Positions 17,685-26,289 of a DNA stretch of 64,000 nucleotides are shown piece by piece. Numbering within the stretch: the first letter of the stretch is position 1; each line of letters starts with the position of its first letter. The DNA is taken from NCBI RefSeq assembly GCF_900113375.1, contig NZ_FOPC01000004.1:124001-188000 (forward strand), read 5' to 3'. A model generated the notes under the pieces. That model had not been told where the DNA came from, made no database searches, and was given only the letters and a program-made list of their open reading frames with translations. Made by a program: the position numbers and the translations under genes. The stretch comes from Algoriphagus hitonicola (GTDB lineage Bacteria; Bacteroidota; Bacteroidia; Cytophagales; Cyclobacteriaceae).

Positions 17685-19166
17685 ATGAAATTAATCAACA
17701 GAAATCAATTTAGCCTGTTTTTGCTGTTTTTGTTTTTATTAGTTGGGTGTAAAACCGCAAACGAACCAGAAAGTTCCTCTCTTCCGGTGAGTATGCTGGA
17801 GAATGCACATCAGCAATTCTTAGAGCCTGCGATTACCCACAGGAGATTTAAACACGCTGATTTACAGCCTCTGATTGAAAAACACCAGCAAAATTTTGAG
17901 CTGAAAGAACTTGGCCACTCGATCGAAGGAAGAAGCATCACCGCCATGTATTGGGGAGAGGGAGAAACCAAAGTCATGCTTTGGTCACAAATGCACGGCA
18001 ATGAAAGTACTGCTACGATGGCGCTTTTTGATCTTTTCAACTTTTTGGAAGGCCGTGGTGATGAGTACGATGAGATAAGAAACACATTAAAAAATCAGCT
18101 TCGGATTAAATTTATTCCGATGATTAATCCTGACGGAGCGGAGGCCTTTAAGCGCAGAAATGCACTGGACATCGATCTCAATCGGGATGCTATTTCTCAA
18201 ATTTCGCCGGAGGCGGTCATCTTAAAAGATGCCCGGGATGAATTTGAACCGGACTTTGGATTTAATCTCCACGATCAGCAGATTTATTACAATGTGGTCA
18301 ATACGCCAAAACAAGCGACGATTTCGGTATTGGCGCCGGGATATAATTATGAACGGGATATCAACGATGTGCGGGAGCGAGCCATGCAGACTATCGTGGG
18401 AATGAACGAAATCCTACAGCAGGTTATCCCTGGACAAGTGGGAAAATATGACGATGGATTTGAGCCGAGAGCCTTTGGTGATAATATCCAAAAATGGGGA
18501 ACAAGTACGATTTTGATCGAATCAGGCGGCTATGTCGGTGATCCGGAAAAGCAATTTATCCGAAAGCTCAATTTCATGATTATTCTCGATGCTCTGAACC
18601 AAATCGCCACTAAAGGCTATGAAAAATATACCTCTCAGCAGTATTTTGAGATCCCCGACAATGGGTTTCAACTCATGGATTTGATCCTAAAAGAAGTAGA
18701 AGTCGAAGTGGAAGGAAATCAGTATCCGGTTGATATTGCCATCCGCAGACGGGAGGCCAATGCCGAAGATTCCTATTTTGTCAATGGATCAATCGAAGAT
18801 TTAGGTGATATGCAGGTCTATTTTGGTTTTGATGAACTCGAAGCTACCGGTCACCGATGGGCGGAAGGGAAAGTTTTCGAGGAGGAGTTTGAAAACCTTG
18901 CTTCGATTGACCAAGGGGAAGCTATGGAGCTTTTAAAGCAAGGATATTTAGCAGTCAAGGTGAAAAATGCCGAAAAAAATGAATTGCATAATTTGCCCAT
19001 TTTGGTGCTGAAGACGAGGGAGGATTTTCCCTCAGGATGGATGATTGGAAATGCTCCCAATTTCTTTTTAGAAAAAGAAGGAGAATTGACTCATGCCATC
19101 GTCAATGGCTACCTAATCGATCTAAAAAACCCAAAGGATCAGGAATTTAAACAACGGGTGTATTGA
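17685..19166 (+). CDS. M14-family zinc carboxypeptidase, lipoprotein
   Basis: 493 residues. Lipoprotein signal with lipobox LVGC (Cys22), then a peptidase M14 domain: zinc ligands His104 and Glu107 in MHGNEST and His196 in NLHDQ, with a likely catalytic Glu in TILIESGGY. The C-terminal 180 residues have no recognised domain. Predicted to trim peptides in the periplasm or at the surface. The divergent dipeptide epimerase suggests a peptide or muropeptide salvage theme, but that is inference. A strong terminator follows. Confidence 0.84.
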   Translation: MKLINRNQFSLFLLFLFLLVGCKTANEPESSSLPVSMLENAHQQFLEPAITHRRFKHADLQPLIEKHQQNFELKELGHSIEGRSITAMYWGEGETKVMLWSQMHGNESTATMALFDLFNFLEGRGDEYDEIRNTLKNQLRIKFIPMINPDGAEAFKRRNALDIDLNRDAISQISPEAVILKDARDEFEPDFGFNLHDQQIYYNVVNTPKQATISVLAPGYNYERDINDVRERAMQTIVGMNEILQQVIPGQVGKYDDGFEPRAFGDNIQKWGTSTILIESGGYVGDPEKQFIRKLNFMIILDALNQIATKGYEKYTSQQYFEIPDNGFQLMDLILKEVEVEVEGNQYPVDIAIRRREANAEDSYFVNGSIEDLGDMQVYFGFDELEATGHRWAEGKVFEEEFENLASIDQGEAMELLKQGYLAVKVKNAEKNELHNLPILVLKTREDFPSGWMIGNAPNFFLEKEGELTHAIVNGYLIDLKNPKDQEFKQRVY

Positions 19167-19190
19167 TAATTCTTTTCAAAAAAATCTCCC

Positions 19191-19216
19191 AAACCTGCTG
19201 ATTGGCAGGTTTTTTT
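19191..19216 (+). terminator. Rho-independent terminator of the M14 peptidase gene
   Basis: Stem AAACCTGC/GCAGGTTT with loop TGATTG followed by a T run, 25 bases after the stop codon. Confidence 0.82.
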
Positions 19217-19258
19217 ATGGATAAAATTCGATAAATTGAAACTTCCAATACTATTCTT

Positions 19259-19984
19259 ATGAAGACGAACGCGATCATTTTTGCCCTGGCCATTGTAGTT
19301 TCCTCCATTATTTTTGGCTATGCCGTCATTAACCGAAATAATCCTCAAGGCACCATCAATGTCACTGGACTGGGAGAACAAAATTTCACCTCAGACCTCA
19401 TTGTTTGGGAGGGAAATTTTACTAGAGAAAGCTCAAATATCCAGAGCGCCTACGCCAATCTGGAAAAAGACCGATTGTCAGTCACAGAATATTTGGTTTC
19501 AAAAGGAATTCCTGAAGAACAACTCGTCTTCAATGCTGTCACCACCAATCCTCAATATCAACAAAATTACTCCAAAGATGGCCGGTTTATGGGACAGACC
19601 TTTACTGGCTATCAACTCAATCAATCCCTTGTGATCGAGTCCAACGAAGTCGAAAAAGTAGAGAAAATCAGCCGTGAAATTACCGAGCTGCTCAATCAAG
19701 GAATTGCTTTTTATTCCCAACAGCCCCGCTATTATTATACTGAATTGGAATCGCTCAAACTGGAAATGATCGCCAAAGCGACCGAAGATGCCCGAATCCG
19801 AGCGGAACGCATCGCGCAAAACTCCAATGCGAGTTTGGGAAATCTGATTTCAGCCAATATGGGGGTATTTCAGATCACTGGCCAAAACTCAGGCGAGGAT
19901 TATTCTTGGGGTGGTGCATTCAATACGAGCGCAAAAAATAAGACCGCATCAATTACGATGAAACTGGTCTTTGAAGTGAACTAA
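19259..19984 (+). CDS. SIMPL domain-containing protein
   Basis: 241 residues: one N-terminal membrane anchor or signal (residues 5-24), then a SIMPL (DUF541/YggE-like) domain recognised from INVTGLGEQNFTSD at the start and the ITMKLVFEVN tail. Members form periplasmic oligomers; their role is poorly defined. Monocistronic between a terminator and a convergent small membrane protein. Confidence 0.78.
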   Translation: MKTNAIIFALAIVVSSIIFGYAVINRNNPQGTINVTGLGEQNFTSDLIVWEGNFTRESSNIQSAYANLEKDRLSVTEYLVSKGIPEEQLVFNAVTTNPQYQQNYSKDGRFMGQTFTGYQLNQSLVIESNEVEKVEKISREITELLNQGIAFYSQQPRYYYTELESLKLEMIAKATEDARIRAERIAQNSNASLGNLISANMGVFQITGQNSGEDYSWGGAFNTSAKNKTASITMKLVFEVN

Positions 19985-19990
19985 AAGCTA

Positions 19991-20296
19991 TTAAGCTAAA
20001 GAAAGGGAAAGAGGAATCAATATGGCGTAGGCAAGCAGACCAATGGTCCAGCCTAGTACTTTTTTCACACCATAAGATTGGCGAAGTCCTACCGTGTTTT
20101 TGAAAATAATACCTGATATTCCCGCGGCAACAGGTGTAAAGGTGAAATAAATGGCAAGCGCTTTCATGTTTTGGGACGTAAACATTCCCTCCAAATTAAA
20201 CACCACCAATAAAATCAACGCCGCGAAAAGTGCGTTTTTTGCAAAAATCATGCGATTGGAATCAAAGGTCAATCGCCCTTCGGAAATGGTATTCAT
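19991..20296 (-). CDS. Small integral membrane protein of unknown function
   Basis: 101 residues with three hydrophobic segments (about 17-36, 46-66 and 80-100). The short polar N-terminus (MNTISEGRLTFDSNRM) and the pattern match no family I can name with confidence. Convergent with the SIMPL gene, six bases apart. Probably real, because the whole length is coherent and hydrophobic. Confidence 0.6.
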   Translation of the reverse strand: MNTISEGRLTFDSNRMIFAKNALFAALILLVVFNLEGMFTSQNMKALAIYFTFTPVAAGISGIIFKNTVGLRQSYGVKKVLGWTIGLLAYAILIPLSLSLA

Positions 20297-20362
20297 AAAT
20301 CGGAAAATAGTTGGTTTTGTACTCGTAGCAGATTCCTAACGGATTTAGATTCAATTAGGTTC

Positions 20363-20388
20363 TAAAAAAAAGATCCCGAAGGATCTTT
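20363..20388 (-). terminator. Rho-independent terminator of the OsmC-family gene
   Basis: Minus strand: perfect 8-bp stem AAAGATCC/GGATCTTT closed by a TTCG tetraloop, then a run of T, 24 bases past the stop codon. Confidence 0.88.
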
Positions 20389-20411
20389 AATTGTGTTAAA
20401 ATTTTTTCTTG

Positions 20412-20822
20412 TTAATTCAGCGTGTATTCTACCGAGATTTCCATGTTTAGCGCCTTGGAAATCGGGCAGTTTTTTTCGGCATCCTTGACCAGTTCTGCAA
20501 ATTTTTCTTCACTTATTCCATCTACTTTTGCCTTCAGAACCAAGTGAGATTTGGTCAAAGTACCATCTTCCAAGGTCACATTTCCCGTTACCTCAAGTTC
20601 TTCGGGAACGTAATTTTCACCACTAAGATTGAAACTCAATTTCATGGCAAAACATCCCGCATGTGCTGCGGCGATCAGTTCTTCAGGATTGGTTCCAACC
20701 CCGTCTTCAAATCGGGATTTGTAAGAATATTGGACTTTGTCTAAAACGGTACTTTGCGTACTGAGATGTCCATTACCGTCTTTTCCGCTTCCTTTCCATA
20801 CGGCGGTTGCTTTTCTAATCAT
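20412..20822 (-). CDS. OsmC-family peroxiredoxin
   Basis: 136 residues. The two redox cysteines of the family appear in HAGCFAMKL and KNCPISKAL, with the GTNPEELIAAAHAGCF motif around the first. OsmC proteins reduce organic hydroperoxides in the cytoplasm. A second member of the superfamily (ohr) is at 45469. Last gene of a same-strand run with lysC and a small membrane protein; a strong terminator follows. Confidence 0.9.
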   Translation of the reverse strand: MIRKATAVWKGSGKDGNGHLSTQSTVLDKVQYSYKSRFEDGVGTNPEELIAAAHAGCFAMKLSFNLSGENYVPEELEVTGNVTLEDGTLTKSHLVLKAKVDGISEEKFAELVKDAEKNCPISKALNMEISVEYTLN

Positions 20823-20894
20823 GGTTTAAAGATTTATATGTTAAAAATTGATTTCACTACTAGAAGGAATTTGAAAGGGCTTTGGTTCTTTAAA

Positions 20895-21218
20895 TCAGGA
20901 TTTTTTCTTCGAAAAAACCCCAGCAATTCGTCTCATGATTTGCTTTTCCTTTTCCCAAAAAAAACGAAACTGCCCAAAAATAAAACCGTAAATCAGGAGA
21001 AATATCTGATAGAGCGGCAAGACCAAAAGCAAATAAAGAACCGTATTGACAAAACCGCCTTTTTCCACACCAAAGAAATCCAAGACCGGATTTTTGATAA
21101 ATAAAATCGTAAATCCCGTGCAAGCGAAAACGATAAGCACCATGATCACCTGAAATAGGCTTTCGAGTTTCCATTTGACCTGAAGTCGTTTGAGGAATCC
21201 ATGTTTTTTTTCCGTCAT
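20895..21218 (-). CDS. Small membrane protein, possibly DUF6787 family
   Basis: 107 residues with two membrane helices (about 23-43 and 58-82). The conserved-looking segments KRLQVKWKL near the start and FIFGQFRFFWEKEKQ near the end recall the Bacteroidota DUF6787 family; this assignment is from memory. Function unknown. Lies 42 bases after lysC on the same strand. Confidence 0.62.
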   Translation of the reverse strand: MTEKKHGFLKRLQVKWKLESLFQVIMVLIVFACTGFTILFIKNPVLDFFGVEKGGFVNTVLYLLLVLPLYQIFLLIYGFIFGQFRFFWEKEKQIMRRIAGVFSKKKS

Positions 21219-21260
21219 AGTTTTCTTTTGGTGTTGAAAGAATTTGCTTTCGCTAATAAT

Positions 21261-22580
21261 TTACCACGCAAAAACCCCATCATTCAATTTCTGAAGGGCT
21301 TCGTTTTTATATTTCGAATCGATCAGCAGGGATACGTTATGCCGGCTACCCCCGTAGGAAACCATCCGGATCGGAATATCCACCAAACTATCCATGACGG
21401 ATTTGACCGCCCCGCGGGTTTCTGAAACCATATTGCCTACGATGCAGACAATGCTTTGATTTTGATCCACTTCTACCAAACCCAGGGTTTCCAGTTCTTT
21501 TCGGATCGCTTCTAAATGACTGACATCGTCAATGGTCACCGAAACCGCTACCTCCGAGGTGGTGATCATATCAATTGGGGTTTTGTATTTTTCGAAAATC
21601 TCAAAAACCCGTCTTAAAAATCCATAGGCCAACAACATTCTGCTGGATTTGATCTTCACGGCTGTAATTCCATCTTTTGCCGCAATAGCCTTCACTCCTT
21701 TGGTCTCTACATTCGCTTTGATCAGCGTACCCTGAGCTTTGGGATCCATGGTGTTGAGCAATCTGACCGGAACATTGTAAAGCTGGGCCGGCCAAATGGA
21801 TGCCGGGTGGAGAATCTTGGCCCCGAAGTATGCTAACTCGGCCGCCTCATCAAAGGATAATTCGGCAATTGGCCGAGTTCGATTGACGATTCGCGGATCA
21901 TTATTATGCATCCCATCGATGTCTGTCCAGATTTCACAAACTGAGGCATTGATGGCCGCAGCGATCAATGAGGCAGTATAGTCAGATCCTCCTCGCTTAA
22001 GATTATCGACCTCATTTCGGTGGTTTTTACAAATGTATCCTTGCGTTACAAAGAGTTTTTGACCTGGATGCTGCGCCAAAATTGCTTTGAGCTTTTCTGA
22101 AATTTTACCCAATTCTGGTTCAGAATTCTCATCTATGCTCATAAAATCCAGCGCAACCAGAAAGACAGCCGGAATCTCCAATTCCTCCAAAAGGGCATGA
22201 AATAATTTCGTAGAAAGCAACTCCCCCTGAGCCAAAATATCCCGATTGATGGCTTCATTGAAGGAAATTTTCAAGATGATATTCAAAAACTCAAAATGCT
22301 CCTTGATGATCCCTTCGGCTTTTTCCCGAGCCTTTTGAGTTTTAAGAAGCTGTGGGTAAAAATCCTGATAATGGGTATGTAATGCATCAATCCGCTCTTT
22401 GGCCAGGATGCGGTCGGCATTTGACAAAGCCTCTCCGATACCGACGAGTGCATTGGTGGTGCCGGAAAGGGCGGAAAGTACAACAATAGTCGGTTCGTCA
22501 TCGGCCGTAACCAGATCTTTGACTTGATGCATTCGCTCGGGTTTGCCGACTGAGGTCCCCCCGAATTTCATTACCTTCAT
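21261..22580 (-). CDS. lysC: Aspartate kinase (monofunctional)
   Basis: 439 residues: kinase domain starting MKVMKFGGTSVG, with GGSDYTASLIAAA (nucleotide/aspartate site) and two C-terminal ACT domains (from about residue 300; VAVSVTIDDVSHLEAIR and SIVCIVGNM). Makes aspartyl phosphate, the entry to lysine, threonine, methionine and diaminopimelate synthesis. The ACT domains imply feedback control by an amino acid end product. No fused homoserine dehydrogenase. The lysA gene lies 8 kb away. Confidence 0.92.
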   Translation of the reverse strand: MKVMKFGGTSVGKPERMHQVKDLVTADDEPTIVVLSALSGTTNALVGIGEALSNADRILAKERIDALHTHYQDFYPQLLKTQKAREKAEGIIKEHFEFLNIILKISFNEAINRDILAQGELLSTKLFHALLEELEIPAVFLVALDFMSIDENSEPELGKISEKLKAILAQHPGQKLFVTQGYICKNHRNEVDNLKRGGSDYTASLIAAAINASVCEIWTDIDGMHNNDPRIVNRTRPIAELSFDEAAELAYFGAKILHPASIWPAQLYNVPVRLLNTMDPKAQGTLIKANVETKGVKAIAAKDGITAVKIKSSRMLLAYGFLRRVFEIFEKYKTPIDMITTSEVAVSVTIDDVSHLEAIRKELETLGLVEVDQNQSIVCIVGNMVSETRGAVKSVMDSLVDIPIRMVSYGGSRHNVSLLIDSKYKNEALQKLNDGVFAW

Positions 22581-22642
22581 AGAATACGAATAGGTTTGGT
22601 TTTTTAATTCTTGTTTCTTAGCTCTTGCTTCTAAATTCTATT

Positions 22643-23119
22643 TTAGAATCCCAGCATTTTCACGGCAGTGATGGCCGCTTCGTCACCTTTGTTTCCATGT
22701 TTTCCCCCCGCACGATCAAGCGCCTGCTGCTGATTATCGGGTGTCAAAACACCAAAAATCACCGGTTTGTTATACTTCAATCCTACATTGGTGATTCCCT
22801 GAGCAACGGCATCACAGATAAAATCAAAATGACGGGTTTCTCCCTGAATCACACAGCCCAAGCAAATTACCGCGTCAATATTTTCGTCTTGAGCGCACCA
22901 TTGAGCGCCCAGTGAAAGCTCAAAAGATCCCGGAACATTTTTGCGGATGATGTTTTCCTTTTTGGCACCATGCTGAATCAAAGTCTGATAAGCGCCGGAA
23001 TAAAGCGCCTCCGTCACGTCTTCATTCCACTCGGAGACGACGATTGCAAATTTTTTGGAACTGATATCCGCGATATTTTTGGAGCTATATTCGCTCAGGC
23101 TTTTATTTGAAGTAGCCAT
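22643..23119 (-). CDS. ribH: 6,7-dimethyl-8-ribityllumazine synthase
   Basis: 158-residue lumazine synthase, penultimate step of riboflavin synthesis. Recognised from VVSEWNEDVTEAL, the phosphate/substrate segment KKENIIRKNVPGSFEL, VICLGCVIQGETRHFDFIC and GVLTPDNQQQALDRAGG. It forms icosahedral or pentameric shells in the cytoplasm. No FMN riboswitch was seen upstream; the gene lies about 35 bases past the terminator of the TPR-protein gene, so it should have its own promoter in a short gap. Confidence 0.94.
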   Translation of the reverse strand: MATSNKSLSEYSSKNIADISSKKFAIVVSEWNEDVTEALYSGAYQTLIQHGAKKENIIRKNVPGSFELSLGAQWCAQDENIDAVICLGCVIQGETRHFDFICDAVAQGITNVGLKYNKPVIFGVLTPDNQQQALDRAGGKHGNKGDEAAITAVKMLGF

Positions 23120-23148
23120 GGATTAATAAATTTGAAATGTGTTAAACG

Positions 23149-23181
23149 AAAAAAGAGTAAGATCCCATCGACCTTACTCTT
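23149..23181 (-). terminator. Terminator of the TPR-protein gene
   Basis: Minus strand: 9-bp stem AAGAGTAAG/CTTACTCTT with an 11-base loop and a T run, 25 bases after the TPR gene stop codon and ahead of ribH. Confidence 0.78.
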
Positions 23182-23205
23182 CTAAAAGATGCTTATAGCA
23201 AAGCA

Positions 23206-23916
23206 CTACTTAGCGGCAAGGCCTTCTAAGCGAGCTTTATGTTTTCGAGCGCCAGTGTATTCAAAGGACTCGTAGTATTTCTCTTCGATCTCGGTGTAGG
23301 TGTCAATCGCCTCTTCAATCTGACCATTTTCCTCGTATGCCACCGCCAACTTATACAGGTATTTTGGAGTAAAATATTCATTTGGCTTGTGGTTGGCTGC
23401 TTTTTGATAGTTGGAGATTGCATCATCCAAGTTACCTGAGTCTAGATAAGCATCACCTAGTAGAGAATAAGCTTTGGCTTGAACCAAGTAATCGTCAGAG
23501 CTGAACTTTTCCAAATAAGAAATCGCGTCACTGAAGTTTTTCTCAGAAAGATAAATGGATCCAATGTAGAAATTAGCCAAATTAGCGGCATCCGTTCTTG
23601 GATATTCGTCCACTATCTGTAGAAATCCAGGATTGATCCCATCTCCATTCAAGGCAAAGTCCACACTGTCTTGCTCGTAGAAATAGACCGCTTGGAACAT
23701 CTCTTCCTGTGCTTTCTCATTCTGATTCTGGGTATTGATCTGGAAAAATAAAATTCCTCCGATCAAAAGGATAGCTGCGATCAGCACCCCTCCCAATATT
23801 TTACTATTTTTCTTCAAAAAAGCCTCACCTCGGCCCAGCGATTCTGCTAGAGCTGCCGGGTTTTCCAGCAATTCATTTTGTTCTTGTTGTGCTTTTTTGC
23901 TCAGTTTCTTTGCCAT
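23206..23916 (-). CDS. TPR-repeat membrane protein (YfgM-like)
   Basis: 236 residues: basic N-terminus, a single membrane helix near residues 42-62 (GGVLIAAILLIGGILFF), then tetratricopeptide units (AKAYSLLGDAYLDSGNLDDA, YLYKLAVAYEENGQIEEA). The topology resembles YfgM/ancillary SecYEG-translocon proteins. A cytoplasmic basic tail and a periplasmic TPR domain suggest a scaffold role. Specific partner unknown. Confidence 0.75.
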   Translation of the reverse strand: MAKKLSKKAQQEQNELLENPAALAESLGRGEAFLKKNSKILGGVLIAAILLIGGILFFQINTQNQNEKAQEEMFQAVYFYEQDSVDFALNGDGINPGFLQIVDEYPRTDAANLANFYIGSIYLSEKNFSDAISYLEKFSSDDYLVQAKAYSLLGDAYLDSGNLDDAISNYQKAANHKPNEYFTPKYLYKLAVAYEENGQIEEAIDTYTEIEEKYYESFEYTGARKHKARLEGLAAK

Positions 23917-23972
23917 GTTACTCGATTTTCAGGCGCAAATATACGTTTTTTATGATTTCCACAAAGCCCAAT

Positions 23973-24008
23973 AAAAAAGCCATGAATCCATCTTGTTTTC
24001 ATGGCCTT
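23973..24008 (-). terminator. Terminator of pdhA
   Basis: Minus strand hairpin GCCATGAA/TTCATGGC with an 11-base loop and a following T run, about 25 bases past the stop codon. Confidence 0.75.
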
Positions 24009-24031
24009 TATAATTCAGGTTTTTGCTTTAT

Positions 24032-25051
24032 TTATTCCATGACAAATGGATAGTCCTCCTGAATGTACACATCCTTGAAGGCATCCTGTCCATCAGGCCA
24101 TGGGGATTCTTCGGCAAATTTCACTGCATCGGCTACTTGCTTTTTCACTTTAGCGATGATTTTTTCAATTTCTTCCTCACTAAGAATTTTATTGTCTGTG
24201 ATCGTTTTCAAGACTTGCTCGATCGGGTCTTTCATCTTGTATTCTTCGACCTCTTCCTTGGTGCGGTATTTCTGAGGATCAGACATGGAGTGACCTTTGT
24301 ATCGGTAAGTTCTGAATTCCAAAAGTGTCGGTCCATCGCCTTTTCTCGCACGCTCAGCTGCTTCAGCTACCGCTTCATGAATGGCTTCTACGTTCATCCC
24401 GTCGACTGGGAAAGCCGGCATATCATAGGATTCTCCGATTTGATAGAGTTCGGTTACATTGGAGGTTCGTGCCACCGAAGTACCCATGGCGTATCCGTTA
24501 TTTTCAATTACGAATATCACCGGAGTTTTGTAAAGCATGGCCAAATTGAAAGCTTCGTGAACCGCACCCTGACGGACTGCTCCATCACCCATGTGGCAAA
24601 TGCAAAGGTTTTTGGTGCCTTTGTATTTTTCGGCAAATCCGATTCCCAAGCCCATGGGCACCTGAGCACCCACGATCCCGTGACCGCCCATGAAGTTGCG
24701 CTCCTTGTCAAAAATGTGCATGGAGCCACCCTTACCTTTGGTCGTGCCGGTAGCTTTGCCATAAAGCTCAGCCATCACAGCTCCCGGATCGGTTCCCAAT
24801 CCCAGTGGATGTGCGTGATCTCGGTAAGCGGTAATCCATTTATCGTCTTTTTCCAAGGCAGTAATCGCACCTGCAGCACAGGCCTCTTGGCCGATATACA
24901 AGTGACAAAAACCTCGTATTTTTTGCTGACCGTAAAGTTGACCGGCTTTTTCCTCGAAGCGTCTCATCAAGAGCATGCTTTCGTACCAAAAAGCGTAGGT
25001 TTCTTTCGAATAGTTTACTTTCGACTTGGTCGCTGTTGTCTTCTTTGCCAT
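24032..25051 (-). CDS. pdhA: Pyruvate dehydrogenase E1 component, alpha subunit
   Basis: 339 residues from the ATG at 25051 (MAKKTTATKSK). An upstream in-frame start at 25126 is unlikely because it adds an untypical segment running into the divergent promoter region. The thiamine diphosphate motif is complete: GDGAVRQGAVHEAFNLA ... FVIENNGYAMGTSV. The phosphorylation-loop region RYKGHSMSDPQKYR is typical of E1 alpha. With E1 beta and E2 (not in the window) it decarboxylates pyruvate to acetyl-CoA. Divergent from recF. Confidence 0.93.
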   Translation of the reverse strand: MAKKTTATKSKVNYSKETYAFWYESMLLMRRFEEKAGQLYGQQKIRGFCHLYIGQEACAAGAITALEKDDKWITAYRDHAHPLGLGTDPGAVMAELYGKATGTTKGKGGSMHIFDKERNFMGGHGIVGAQVPMGLGIGFAEKYKGTKNLCICHMGDGAVRQGAVHEAFNLAMLYKTPVIFVIENNGYAMGTSVARTSNVTELYQIGESYDMPAFPVDGMNVEAIHEAVAEAAERARKGDGPTLLEFRTYRYKGHSMSDPQKYRTKEEVEEYKMKDPIEQVLKTITDNKILSEEEIEKIIAKVKKQVADAVKFAEESPWPDGQDAFKDVYIQEDYPFVME

Positions 25052-25142
25052 ATCGTAATGATCAAAATATGCTAATTTAGGCCCCAAATATAACCAACCT
25101 CTCCTAAAAATCAGGCTGCCGCCCAAATAATTCCCGATTCAG

Positions 25143-26249
25143 ATGTATCTAAAGTCCCTGGAACTCTTACAATTTAAAAACCACGAGAAAACCCGGATGG
25201 ACTTTTCCCCCCAAATCAACTGTTTTACGGGGCTCAACGGCAGCGGAAAAACCAATATTCTCGATGGAATCCACTACCTCTCCCTGACCAAAAGTGCCGT
25301 GCAGTCCAGTGACTCGCTGAATGTGAAGCATGAGCAGGATTTTTTTGCAATCAAGGGGCAATTCGAAATCGAAGATAAGCCACTGGAGGTTCGTTGCACC
25401 TTTGAAGCAGGAAAAAAGAAGCAGATCTGGCAAAACGGAAAGTCGTTGGATAAGATTTCGGAGCATGTGGGCTTAATTCCACTCGTGCTGATCGCTCCGG
25501 ATGACACCGAACTGATCAAAGGAGGAAGCGAGGGACGCAGAAAGTTTTTTGACGGCTTGCTTTCTCAATTGGACCGAAACTACCTGAATCAACTGATCCG
25601 CTACCATCATTTTCTCAAGCAACGAAATGCCCTACTCAAGCAATTTGCGGAAACGGGCCGTAGAGATTTAACCCTCTTGGACAGCTATGATCGCGAGATG
25701 GTTCAACTCAGCCAAGTCATCGCCCAAAGGCGTTTGGAGCTCATGACCGAGCTCGCCCCTAGGCTCCAGGAGCACTATGCAGAAATTTCCCAAGGGCAAG
25801 AAACTGTCACCGTAAACTATGAGACCGAATCCCTGCGCGCTGATTTCGATTCCTATTTTCATTCGCTGCGCAAAAAAGATTTTATCACCAAAAACTCCAA
25901 TGCCGGAATACACAAAGACGACTTTCAATTTCTCATCGGGGAGCATCCCATCCGAAAAATTGGGAGCCAAGGCCAGCAAAAGTCTTTTATTATCTCGCTG
26001 AAACTCGCACAGTTCCAGATTTTTGAGCAGGACAAAGGTGAAAAACCGCTGCTGGTGCTGGATGATATTTTTGATAAGCTGGACGATATCCGCATCGCCC
26101 AGCTGATGCAGTTAATTTCCAACCACACCTTTGGGCAGATCTTTCTGACCGATGCCCGTCCGGAGCGATCCCATTCTATTCTTACAAAATTGAATTCGGA
26201 AGTGCTTTTCTTTGGGGTGGAAAACGGAGTAGTAACTACCCATTACTAA
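25143..26249 (+). CDS. recF: DNA replication and repair protein RecF
   Basis: 368-residue SMC-like ABC ATPase. Walker A GLNGSGKTN (residues 30-38), signature GSQGQQKSF and Walker B PLLVLDDIFDKLD are present. It loads RecA with RecO/RecR at single-strand gaps. It is not next to dnaA/dnaN here, which is common in Bacteroidota. The amidohydrolase gene starts about 40 bases downstream and may be cotranscribed. Confidence 0.94.
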   Translation: MYLKSLELLQFKNHEKTRMDFSPQINCFTGLNGSGKTNILDGIHYLSLTKSAVQSSDSLNVKHEQDFFAIKGQFEIEDKPLEVRCTFEAGKKKQIWQNGKSLDKISEHVGLIPLVLIAPDDTELIKGGSEGRRKFFDGLLSQLDRNYLNQLIRYHHFLKQRNALLKQFAETGRRDLTLLDSYDREMVQLSQVIAQRRLELMTELAPRLQEHYAEISQGQETVTVNYETESLRADFDSYFHSLRKKDFITKNSNAGIHKDDFQFLIGEHPIRKIGSQGQQKSFIISLKLAQFQIFEQDKGEKPLLVLDDIFDKLDDIRIAQLMQLISNHTFGQIFLTDARPERSHSILTKLNSEVLFFGVENGVVTTHY

Positions 26250-26289
26250 TTCAAATTTTCTTATTTTGAGTTTTAACCTTTCAAATTTT

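Noticed and set aside
22580..22700. Lysine or FMN riboswitch near lysC/ribH
   Set aside because: The gaps upstream of both genes are too short for the aptamers and show none of their conserved core sequences.
24023..25075. 350-aa plus-strand ORF
   Set aside because: Exactly antisense to pdhA and made of its complementary codons; a shadow of a conserved gene.
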